DNA from: Galerina marginata
Lineage: Eukaryota > Basidiomycota > Agaricomycetes > Agaricales > Galerinaceae
Direction: 5' to 3'
Length of the DNA: 64,000 nt
Assembly (NCBI GenBank): GCA_023014335.1
Contig: JAECYW010000022.1
Location: 434,001-498,000, forward strand
The first letter of the stretch is position 1. Every line of letters starts with the position of its first letter. The notes beneath the pieces were generated by a model. That model was given only the letters and a program-made list of their open reading frames with translations. It made no database searches and was not told the origin of the DNA. The position numbers and the translations under genes were made by a program. This document shows, piece by piece, positions 46,516-56,370 of this stretch.

Positions 46516-48268
46516 GGTACTTGTTAGTGGTTTTTGCTTTTTCTTGTGAAGGTAATACTCATGTTACCTAGATGTCATATCAACTCGGACTTACTTAACG
46601 AAGTTAACTCCTCAATCCATTCCAGATGTGTGGTAAGTCGAACCTCTCTCAGTTTTGTGTGAATGATTTCGATGACCGTGTAAATGAATTAGGTTAGGAT
46701 GATGGAAGTGTTGGCTCCGACACATTTATTATCACAATATGTCGAGACGTTATGAAGGCCAATAGAAGACGATTGGTCGCCAACGTTGTCAACATTCGGC
46801 GCCAAGTCTTACTTACTGTATGTATTGTACATTTCTGGTCCATGTCGGCATCGTTTGTTACGTTCTCATAGCCGCCTTTAAAATTAGATCTACGAGGGTC
46901 TTTCGTCGTCAACACGCTTCGAGAGTTCCCTCTGGCGGTGCTATCTCTGTTGGTTCAACGACAGACCAACCTGGCGCAGAATGCACTAGAAAGTCGTTAA
47001 GACCGGCATTAATATTAGAATTCGAAGCCTGCAATACCCTGTCAGCGTGGACATGTAATGAAATGAAAATGGCACCCGTAAGACTTAATTTTTCGTTCTC
47101 AGTGTACGCAAATCTGAAGAGTGCTAGGTTGATTCCTCTGGTTGAAATTTCGTCTTTCAATGATACAAGGGGATCTTACTGAGGAGAGCTTGGAGAAGTG
47201 CTCAAGGTCTGTCTGATCAAACGCTCCGTTACTCCCTGCCATTTCTGACACTCTTGTTCCAGTATCTTGCCTAAGGTTTCAATTCACGAGTCGCATATCA
47301 AATGGAAAGACGATTTAGCTGCCTGGTTTGGTCATGAGCTCAGACTGAAAAGATGTACGTTTCTGTTCTGTATGCATGCAACTTATGTTCTCATATATCC
47401 TCTGAACCCTTCATTAGGTAAATGACCGGCCGTTCATTGCTTCCGTTTAACAATTCACTCGACGCCGTCCTTTTTTCCGTTTTGACCTCTTGGAATCCAT
47501 CTGGATTCCGTACTATCGCTCTCTAACATTCTTGAGATTCTATCCTGGATTCTACGCATTCCTTTTCCACCCATCGATCGGCCTGTTTCGAGTCAATTTC
47601 ATTTCCAAAACGTTCTTAACATACGTATACTGGAACACCTTCTGCAGATAGTTGCCACCATTCCACCAATGCTCGTTCTCGCCTCATAGCCCCAGGTACT
47701 CTTTTCTCACTCGGTGTATGCCTACGAATTCCAAATGGACTCCTCGAATTCCGTCCATAACTTTCTACCGGCGATCATGGATTAGGATGGGACGTTGGTC
47801 ATGACTGCGCCGTCCTTTCTTTCTGTTCCGACCTCTTGGAATCCATCTGGATTCCGTACTTTCGCTCTCTAACATTCTTGAGATTCCATCTTGCGTTCTA
47901 CGCCTCCATTGATTTGTAGCCATCAAAACAACCTATTTCGAGCCAACCTCATTTCCGAAACATCCATGAAATATGTTGGACACTTTCAGCAGATAACATC
48001 TGCCATTCCACCAATGTCCATACTTGCCTCATAGCCCCACGTATTCCTTTGTGACTCGGTGTAATGCCTACGAATTCCAATTCGAAAGCCTACCTCTTGT
48101 CGTCCAATCAACCAAACCCCTGCAGTTGTGGCCGATCCGTCATCTTCTATTAATCAATCATATATATCAGTTATCGCTTGAACGTCTCCTCCTCGGTGAA
48201 CATGGGAAGACACTCAGCCAGGACCGTAGTTGTGGGACCATAACGCGCGATTCGCGGAATATCGAGAC

Positions 48269-48628
48269 TCAGGTAGTCATTCTGTGCCATACCCATTCCG
48301 CTCTCTTCATGTCTTCATGAATTCCGTAGTTCCGTACTCTAGATTCCATCATGAATTCTACACATTTCACTGACCACATATCCATCAAATGACCGGATTC
48401 TGATTGGGCGTCCCAGCTTGCACCCCCCGGCTGCAGACGTGCATAAACATGTGCTAACATGTAATGACCGCACATTATAATTAACGGCGATTGACCACCA
48501 TCATGCCACCACCTTACCTTCATGTCTTCCCAACTTATCATTACTTCCCAATCTGTTGCCGCTTTCGGAAACAACTGTCTCGCTTTGTCCGACATATCGA
48601 CCTCGTGTATGGCGCAGGTCTTTCTCAT
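48269..48628 (-). CDS. Repeat-borne open frame, 119 codons
   Basis: Runs from an ATG at 48628 to a stop at 48269. Its last 108 codons are identical to the open frame at 63621-63947. It contains MSDKARQLFPKAATDWEVMI, WWHDGGQSPLII and GASWDAQSESGHL. A diverged form in copy B (33995-33789) keeps GASWDA.S.SGHL and YGIH.D with a 6-bp in-frame indel. No domain is recognised. Conservation may simply reflect recent duplication of DNA, so coding status is doubtful. Confidence 0.3.
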   Translation of the reverse strand: MRKTCAIHEVDMSDKARQLFPKAATDWEVMISWEDMKVRWWHDGGQSPLIIMCGHYMLAHVYARLQPGGASWDAQSESGHLMDMWSVKCVEFMMESRVRNYGIHEDMKRAEWVWHRMTT

Positions 48629-48860
48629 CAGACTTGTATATTGTACTCTACGAATTTGGGGTCATCGGTCAGTCGATAACTCCAATCCTGTCAAGCGGGC
48701 TGTTTGATTGATTCTTGCTTCTGAAATTCAGCAATCTTCTGGCTTCAATTCATCATTGGAATTGATTTCTATGCTTGAATTTAAGCCGTTGTTTCTCTGG
48801 GCTACGGAGTCAACGCAAGGTTGCGTAGACTGTTGCGCTGCATGGTGTATGCTTAGGTGC

Positions 48861-49226
48861 CGTTGGGGGTTCGTAGCAGAGCGTGTCCAAAGTTGCCGAA
48901 TATGTGACAGCCAGGCATACTATGGCTATAGGGTCGGCTCCACCGTGCACCAGCACAACGGCATCAACGACATTTCGGGTGGATTATTCAAGTTCAAAAA
49001 ATTCAAAGTTGTCCAAACTTGTCGTTTCGATATCTGCAGGGTCACATAGAAGCAAGTATATAGTACAAATAGGGAGACAAGGGAAGACTACTGCTTCTTA
49101 GGTCGTCAACCGTCCGGCTCACTAATTATAACCCTCCAATTTTGTCAAGTGGAGAGAAAGTCATACTAATAATGGAAGTTCGCGTTAATAAATAAATAGC
49201 CATTCAACCAATGGATACCGACAAAG
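48861..49226. other. Intergenic, nothing recognised
   Basis: Sequence between repeat copy C and the WD40 gene 3' end. No coding or repeat structure seen beyond short open frames. Confidence 0.4.
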
Positions 49227-50750
49227 TTAGGTGTTCTTAAAGAGGTATGATATGCTGCCAGCAGCCACAGTTGCAATCAACAAGCACAGCAACCAGTATT
49301 CCATCTGACGCGTTAGATGCTGGTGGGCAATCGTTCCCCACTGGTGTCTATCTTCCGCTGATGTATGGACAAAGTTAGCGCGATGTAAAACCAACCGAGA
49401 GATGTACGGACGTTGTGTGCTGTGTTGTGTGCTAGCGCTCCATACCGTAATCACTCGCTGCTGAACGCAGGTTGCAATACGTGGGGGCTCAGGCCCCAAT
49501 GAACTTGCCTGAATTAGAAAGTTAACAAAAACACGTTAAAGTAGTAATAGCGACCAACACATATCAATTGCACCTGGCTCGTTGAGTATAAATTGTCTAC
49601 CATGCCGTCAGGTGAGTCAACATGGGTATAACATCAGGGTATGGGACGCACCCATCTCGAGGGTTTGGATGCATTGTTTCGAATCCAGGCGCCATATGTT
49701 AAGTTTTCCAATACCTGCACCAAGTAGGCAGCGGCCTTCATGTATGAAGGTTGCAGGAGAATATATAGTAGTGGTCTGTGGCTGCGCCACACGACCGGGC
49801 TCCATGAAAGTATGGAGGTATGTTCCCTTTTCTAGATGAAATAGCTCGAACTTTCCGTGGCCAGTTGAGATAGCAAAGTGAGTTCCACCAGGAGACGCAC
49901 ACCCTCCAGGCCTTCAAGTTACCGTCAGATTTACCAGATGAATTTGAGCTAGCCCCTTGACTCACACTAATCCCGGAACCATCGCACAATCCTCTTCGTT
50001 CCTCTGCGTATGCCATGTTCTGTATTGTTTTATAAATTAGGCCACTTTGACCACGTTTTATTGCTCTTACATGATGCCGTGATTTCGGTAGGAAACAATC
50101 AATACCGCGTCCTTCCCAGATTTCCAGGACAGTGAGGTTACTTCAACAATACTGTTTGGAGGAACCCCTCTTGGGTGAGGTAGATCATGCACCACGATCC
50201 ACTTTGGTGGAACTGTCAATGAAATGGTAAAATAGAACAGGTGGAGATACAGAAATTGAGATTCACCTTCCGCCTTACATGATCTCCAGACCCTAACACC
50301 GTCCCCGCTTGCGACCGCCATGAATTGACTCGGTGGGTCAATGGCGAGAAAAAGAATAGGATTGGTTGAAGCTTGAAAGCCATACGTCCGGCAGCTCTGA
50401 TAGGCAATTAAAGATAAATAAAAATCGTAAGAACGATGGCAAATTCTGACCTCTTCCGTCTTCGAGAAGGAAATGACGGCGATCTCGCCACTGGAATAAC
50501 CACAATACAGCCCGGCTTGGTTCCAGACCAAACACGTCGCTTCTGCAGTATCGTGTGCATAGTAATCGATAAACGGGGTATGGAAATCGGTCGCTTCCCA
50601 TATCCTCACCAATCGGCCAATTCCTGCGGCAAGAAATCGTCCATCGGGAGAAAAGGCTAATGAGCTCACTTGAGCGGGTAAGGTGAAGGTTGATGTGATA
50701 GCATATCGGTAAAGAGGACGCAAATTGCGCACCCCTGTCGGAGTGGCCAT
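49227..50750 (-). CDS. WD40-repeat protein with C-terminal membrane segment
   Basis: Starts at ATG 50750 (MATPTGVRNLRPLYRYAITS). WD40 units are visible: SSLAFSPDGRFLAAGIGRLVRIW, ATCLVWNQAGLYCGYSSGEI, FLAIDPPSQFMAVASGDGVRVW, ASPGGTHFAISTGHGKFELF and CLLGAGIGKLNIWRLDS, so this is a beta-propeller scaffold. Introns are clear at 50450-50397 and about 50265-50213, and another follows near 50068-50016. The last exon (49499-49227) ends in WLLCLLIATVAAGSISYLF, a single membrane span near the C-terminus, as in a lineage of Agaricomycete WD40 proteins. The frame breaks once near 49890-49900 (before ASPGG) and once near 49616 (after LYP), each by one base. It is either an assembly problem or a gene in decay. 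Ligand and role are unknown. Confidence 0.7.
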
Positions 50751-51644
50751 GTCTAGGACAGAATGTGAGAGGGAAACAGTTAGAAAGGAGAAGGACCATA
50801 TTTTCTTCAAAGTTAAATTTATATGATCATGATGCTCGAAACAAAGGGCACAAAAGCGACAAAATGACCCGGTGACAAGACCGGGTCACACACGGTCCGT
50901 GTGTCACAAACATTCTGGGAGGAAAAGTCTTCTCTTCTCTTCATAAGATTATATTAAGTACTCTACAATTGCGGCTGCGGCGCGCGTCGATGTATTGCTG
51001 AAAACGGAGTTGTGGCCCTGCTCAAAAGGTTACATGTCCTAGGTTGAACCATCTACAGAGGAGATCTTTGTAGTTGTCTGCCAAGGCCTTCACTGTCAGC
51101 CTGCCTGGACGTTGATCATGACTCTTATTTGACCCAGAGGAACTTTTGGGCTGAGGACCTTCCCCGGCTTCCCATACTCTCTGTACAGAGGCCCTATTCT
51201 CAATCTCAATGTCATCGCCAGCATTGTAACACCATCCATTCGGTACCTTTTACCTTTGACACAAACCCCTCCTTCAAGAATGGCTTCGTCTTCGCCTTCG
51301 CCACATTTCATAGCCATTCAGTCACATCCGACAATTCCACCACATTATCTGACATTTTCTATGGTCTTAGACTCAAGTACATGTGCTGTCTCTCCCTCAG
51401 TGCGCTGCTATTCATATGCAACACCAGCACATCTGCACTCAAGCTGCAGCAGATGGTCGGCCTCAAGTCGGCCTGGCTTTCAATCTGACATTTAAAGTCA
51501 CAGGTAAATGCATCCCAATTACATAAAGACTTGGGTAGAGATACAGCTTTGCATGTACCATTGTACTTCGGAGTCAGTAATGCTTTCCAACTGAGCGCGG
51601 CGCAGCCGCAACACATCGAGCTCGACGACGACGAGCAGATTGGG
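50751..51644. other. Intergenic with twin hairpins near the WD40 start
   Basis: Two adjacent perfect hairpins: 50865-50873 with 50880-50888 (TGACCCGGT / ACCGGGTCA) and, overlapping its edge, 50888-50895 with 50897-50904 (ACACACGG / CCGTGTGT). They sit 115-155 bp upstream of the WD40 start. A plus-strand frame from about 51280 to 51495 (MASSSPSPHFIAIQSHP..) is open but has no resemblance to known proteins. Confidence 0.45.
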
Positions 51645-53560
51645 AGCGGAGTCAGTTCAAAACTGGGTAGAAAGGTTTAGCTAAGCGTACGTAGAAAAGC
51701 ATCGAGATCAGAAAAACCGTCAAAACTGCCCTGAAGCGAGCCTTGGAGAGCCAATACCAGCGGCTGTCAGTGAGGAAAACAGCTGCAGTAACTAGTAACA
51801 AGACTAACCTCCGCCTGCTTCTCTGGCTCAAATTGGTGAACAAGCGCCAACCTAAGAAGAGCAAGGATGAGATAAACTGCGTGAGCTGCATGAGAAGTAG
51901 GCCTACCTGATGACTGACGCCTGCGCATCGACGAAGTTTTGCTGGCTCACTAAGTTGGCAGGGAACCCATCCGCGCCAGCCCTAGTGGCAAAATATTCCC
52001 TGTCCACCACAAGCCCGAGGCTTTCAAGAGGCCGATTCCTTTCATTCGGATGAAGCCTTTGGAGGCATACCTGCATGGAGATGTGCACTGCTTAAGATAT
52101 GGGCTGAAAGCAAGGGTTGAATGCAAATCCACGGCGGAGTGGCTATAGGCGAAGGCCTCGTTTTTTCGCCACGTGCGAACGGCCTAAAGTTGGTAGATAA
52201 ATGCTTTTGTCCATCTTTCGAGGGTGGTTGATTCTCCGCGTTCATCGTCAAAAATCAATTTCGCTACACTGAAAAAATTCTTTCGTCGGCAACAGCACGA
52301 GTGAAAAAAGGACCATAGAGGACGAACGGAAGATGCGAGTCCGATAACCAAAGACTACTTCCCACAGCATAACTATCCCGGGTAGAGCTAGCGCTCGTGG
52401 GTTTCTGCACTGAGGGACGCTGAGCGGGGAGCCGCTGCCCAAAGGCGAGGACGTAGCAATGAGGCCGTAGGCATCGTGCAAAGGATGACGGCAGGGACCC
52501 GGTAGCGCAGCAGGGATGCCGTGTTGGGTTGAAGACGGCGCGGAAGCGGGGTGAAGCTCTTACGGAGCTCGTGGCGGCGGCTGTGGGAAGGACGAACGCT
52601 ACCAGAGGGCACGTCGCCGTCGCCTCACAGACCAAACGTGGAGATCACTAGGATGCCAAGGACTCTCTGGCTTGGATGACGCCGTTGGGCCTAAGCTCGG
52701 ACTTGTCGATAAAGGGATCCGTGAACGGAGGGTGGAACCCTACCCTTCCATGTTTTGTTCACCCCTGTGGTGGAGCTGCCGTATTCTGTTCTTTTGGTGA
52801 TTTTATGGGGTAGATACTTGCCTGTCTGCATCTCATGTTCAATATCTAGATGAAGAAAGATGAGGAACTATTCGAAACAGAAACAGCGAAACTACCTTGA
52901 GGCTGAGTATACCAGGAGAGGAGTTATGCTGAGATATGTCCGTCAAGGCTCAGATTCCGCGCCTAAACATGAAATCGTAAACATAAGGAGGTCAATGTGA
53001 CCTGCGAGAAGAGGTTACGAACCTGAAATCCTGCGCATGCTGCAGTCTCAGCCCAACTATCCAAACCGAAGCTCATGGGCAAGATGAAGTGTTCACCAGA
53101 TCTTAAGCTATGGGCGACATTTAAGCTGCGAAGACTATTTATACGAAAGAAAACCAAAAAAAAGGAGGAAAGATAGACTCACTGGCTGCCCCATCGTTGG
53201 CTTGCAGTTCGTTCGCTCCCAGTCGGCCTTGGATTTGCTTGTCAACAAACATAGATATCCAGCCCGCAGTACCATGCGAGACGAAGTATGCATCCATGCG
53301 TTAGACTTTCGAATAGACTTGCAATCCGTGTACGAGAACCTGGCCGCCTCATCGTTTTCGTGCAATTCGTTCGCTCCCAGTCGGCCTTGGATTCGCTTGC
53401 CAACAAACATAGAGGTCAAACATCCAGCCCGCAGCACCATGCATGAGGGTATCTAGATGAAGTACGCAGCCATACGTTATACCCCCTTCCCCCTCCTGGA
53501 TTCGACTTGTAAGCCGTGGATGAGTGTCGAGTTCAAGAGGAACTTGGAACTTGACGGGCA
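51645..53560 (-). repeat. Inverted duplication, right copy
   Basis: Inverse of 38560-40352. The outer part (52810-53560) is a form of the minisatellite/composite repeat, including CATAGATATCCAGCCCGCAG and the flank CGTACTTCATCTAGATACCC read on the minus strand. The inner part carries the damaged copy of the small membrane protein gene. Confidence 0.8.
51652..52085 (-). pseudogene. Damaged copy of the small membrane protein gene
   Basis: A deletion of about 220 bp joins intron 1 to the middle of exon 2, removing the intron-1 acceptor and about 60 codons. The join happens to keep the original ATG CAG in frame (MQVCLQRLHPNERNRPLESL), so a shortened exon remains open to the conserved donor. The last exon (LSKARFRAVLTVFLISMLF) is one base out of frame with the preceding intron acceptor, and the C-terminus is extended to about 51652. 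The TATA-like element is lost. It may be a pseudogene or an expressed short form. Confidence 0.6.
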
Positions 53561-54241
53561 CTAGCGCGGTCGCGTGCTTCGCACGCTCCCTTGCAGGAGT
53601 CAGGACTTCCAAAAGCTGATTCTCTCACAAAAATAGAGATAACCTACTATTCATTTCTGATAGCCCTCTCTAAGTACTGTAGTGTATACAACTTTGAAAG
53701 AAAATTTACGGTCCACCTATACTGTCCATAGTTTGCTTGAAAGTTGAAGAGCACGCTCCGCATGCTCACTTGCTAGAAACACATTCCAAGAAAATATATA
53801 AAGAAAATATCGAAAGTGGTTACTGAGCTTGAGGCCTGAGGTTCAATGTTCAATTTATTTTGAAACCCACTCTCTCTTTTCGAAGGCAAGATCACTTGTG
53901 ACACAGTCGTCACATTATTTCATTAGAAAGTCTCCACAGACGTCCGTTTTGAGAAAATGCCATCAATGATCGATCTCCCGCCAAAAAACGGTCGACTTCC
54001 AACCCTCGCACCGTCTAGAAAAAATCCACTCCCCGAAAAAAAACCGCACCGCTCAATAGAACTCGCGCTGCCTGTCGGTTTTTGTCGAAGACCCCCAGGA
54101 AAATCCTGCAGACCCGTCCCGAAAACGCGCTCGGACGCCCAGTATGGTGCGTGGGGAAACATTCTGTCTTATAGTATAGATTCCGCATCATGTGTAGCGT
54201 GTCACGCGTGTCACGTATGTCACTCGTAATGATTATCATAT
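53561..54241. other. Intergenic with possible short transposon-like segment
   Basis: The segment 53890-54235 begins with TTGTGACACAGTCGTCACAT and ends with GTGTCACGCGTGTCACGTA then TGTCACTCG, giving loosely inverted GTGACA-rich ends. A GATTCCGCATCATGTGTAGC block at 54179-54198 matches, inversely, the 5' segment of the composite repeats. The plus-strand open frame 53957-54229 inside it is Pro and Lys-rich and ends in these repeats, so it is not called. Confidence 0.4.
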
Positions 54242-55192
54242 CTAGAACAGTTCGTCGAAGTTATTTACATAGTCTCGGTCTCCTTCCGTTCTCCTCGTCA
54301 TTGTGTTTTTACCCCTTATGACCTCTGTCATCGATGAGATAAGGTACTTAAAAGTGAAGGATGCCACCGGCCTCTTTGCTACCAGGCGGCGGCAGTTTCG
54401 GTCTGGGCACCGGTACCAAAAGCAAGGTGATACACCCTCATACGTCTGCACACGCTCCTTCAAGGCACTGAGTGCTTCAGGAGTGCTAGGAAGGCTGGAG
54501 GTAAATGTCGATGCATCCAGGCCGTTTGCTTTCGCCACCTTCGTCAACTGTTCTTTCAGTTCCGTCTGAAAAGCAAACTTTAGGCAGGGGCCACAGTAAC
54601 TATGGCCACAGTCAATACTGTCCAGAAGTTCATCCGTCATCTACACTTCAATGCGGCAAGAAAAAGAAGGAAACATACATGAAAGGCGTTTCCATCACTC
54701 GAGCGCACATCAGACAAGATGAGTGTTTGTCAAATATCATCTTGGCCTGCAGTTAGGAAGTTTAATATGACTGGAGAGAGAAATAATAGGTGACCAAAAG
54801 TTCTTACCAACTCCAATCGGAGCTCCATCATTTCCAAACCAATCCGCATGTGCTCTTTTGCGAGCGCCTGCAGATAATGATTAACTTGAGATAGCCTTTC
54901 ACGAAGACGGCGAGGAACTCACCCGAATGAGCCAATTAGCGATCTTTTCCTTATCGTCTGGAAATTCAGACGGGATTTGTCCTGAAAACCGCAGTTTGCA
55001 GTTGTCTAAGAAGTTGGTAACTTCTGAAAGAGCATCATGGTTATAAGTGGGACTCTCTTTCATGGAGTCCAGGATCTGGTCTTGGGTGGCATCGCCTAGA
55101 AGGAATTTTCTGATATCGAAATTGTCGACGCCTGCGACAATGTGATTGAGAATCGGGAAATTGACCTCCGTGTCGGACAAGAGATGATCCAT
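54242..55192 (-). CDS. RING-finger protein (divergent pair, minus)
   Basis: Predicted 257 aa from exons 55192-54923, 54867-54808, 54746-54679 and 54617-54242; all phases agree. The last acceptor (GGACAG before 54617) was chosen because it restores RING spacing: CLMCARVMETPFIIDCGHSYCGPC, giving Cys-X2-Cys, then Cys-X-His-X2-Cys-X2-Cys, with the final zinc ligands in YRCPDRNC after an unusually long linker of about 55 residues. RING domains bind zinc and recruit E2 enzymes, so this is a probable E3 ubiquitin ligase. Residues 1-120 are helical and acidic without a known domain. It shares layout (long linker, aromatic-Cys-Pro before the last ligands, then a VA.(K/R)P motif) with the neighbour at 55458. 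The final CPDRNC pair is wider than the usual CX2C. Confidence 0.75.
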
Positions 55193-55457
55193 GAGCAAGT
55201 ATGGGTGAACTGCGAATTGCCTGACCGTTTATATTATGCCCTTCGACAAGTGGGAACTAAAGCCACCTTTCAAAGAGATAGATTTCTCAACTCCGATTCG
55301 CGTTTGTTAATCCTTTCGTAAATAGAGGATAAATCGATAAAGGCTTCGGCTATGTATTTAAGGCTTTATTACCAGGGATTTTGGCGCATCCGTATATAAA
55401 GGCGGCTGGCGTTCGCAGTACTTTTACTTTCTCTTCCAAATATTTCCTCGTGACGGC
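55193..55457. promoter_or_regulatory. Shared promoter of the divergent RING genes
   Basis: 265 bp between two divergent start codons. A TATA box TATATAAA lies at 55393-55400, 58-65 bp before the plus-strand ATG. TTTATATTA near 55229-55237 could serve the minus-strand gene. This arrangement suggests joint regulation. Confidence 0.55.
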
Positions 55458-56370
55458 ATGGATAACGATAACCAAGGAATTCGTCCCGGCGTTGCGCATC
55501 CACAACCCACACCTAACCTAGTACGAACACCCAGCACTCATGCTGTCCTTACTACCTCCAGGTCTGCTTGCGCCCAGGATATGCAAACCGGTGCCGTGAC
55601 GAAGGCCAGTGTCGAGCCCATTCAAAGAGGCGACGAAGGCCGTTTGATCGACAACGAAGATATGGTCTGTGCAGTGAGCTCGGAGACTACGACATTGCAG
55701 TGGCCCATGCTGATGATAATTCTAGCATCTTACAGACCCGCTTCAAGGTTCAAAAAATCTACAGAAAGAACTAGAGAAAATAGTGGATGACGCTCTGGGC
55801 CCGTCCCTGGCTTCTCTACGAAAGCTTGAGGCTGTACGACAGATCATTTACTATCGCTGAACAGAATCCTAATTAAAAACCTTAGATAGAGAAAAGTTTC
55901 TTGGCCGCGGTGGAATGCAGTATATGTCGTGAAATCATGAATGCTCCATGCACGTAAGTTTGACGCTTGATGAAAGGGACGAACGATGACTGACCTCAAA
56001 TGTCAGCACTACTTGCGGTCACACTTTCTGTGGAGGTTGTCTCTACAAGGCATTTACTGTCAGCCTGGAAAACAAGCTGGAAGATTTCCGTGACACCCAT
56101 TGCCCCAACAGTCGAAAGATATCCTGCCCTAAGACCAAACAAGAACTCGATCGCCTCTGCCTCCGGTTGGCGAAGAAGCACGTTGACCCAAAAACAATGT
56201 TCCAGTACCCATGCCCAGGCTGTCGCGGGGCTGTCGCGGATAAACCTATCCTAACTGGAGGACTCGAAGCAATGATCAAGGGCTTGAAAGGCGTATTTGC
56301 GATTGAAGGCGATGGGGTGGGTGTGGGACGCGCAGAGCACTTTATTGGTCTCTTCGTGGACAGCATGTAG
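55458..56370 (+). CDS. RING-finger protein (divergent pair, plus; two frame breaks)
   Basis: Exons 55458-55833, 55886-55953 and 56007-56370, about 255 aa. The RING reads VECSICREIMNAPCTTTCGH then TFCGGC, with the last ligands in YPCPGC after a linker of about 62 residues, followed by VADKPI. A coiled-coil segment (LQKELEKIVDDALG, LRKLEA) precedes it. It is a probable E3 ubiquitin ligase. Exon 1 changes frame twice: near 55665-55680 (before ELGDYDIAVAH) and at the A6 run 55752-55757, where a seventh A would join RFKVQK to NLQKELEK. The homopolymer makes a base-calling error likely. Exons 2 and 3 are clean. It is paralogous in layout to the minus-strand neighbour. Confidence 0.75.

Larger units (their letters stand above)
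41795..48860 (+). repeat. Composite repeat, copy C
   Basis: The longest copy: 5' segment with GTGACA motif (41.8-42.4 kb), minisatellite (42.41-44.15), splice-like segment, later segment (44.9-45.8), captured host exon (46.07-46.52), a second version of the later segment (46.5-47.77), a third version of the TTGGAATCCATCTGGATTCC segment (47.8-48.1), the segment with the 108-codon open frame (48.2-48.63) and the common 3' end (48.63-48.86). It keeps the site into which the inverted-repeat element inserted in copy B. Confidence 0.75.

Noticed and set aside
53957..54229. 90-codon Pro/Lys-rich frame as a gene
   Set aside because: It ends inside GTGACA repeats, has no homologous feature and sits in a probable short transposon-like segment.
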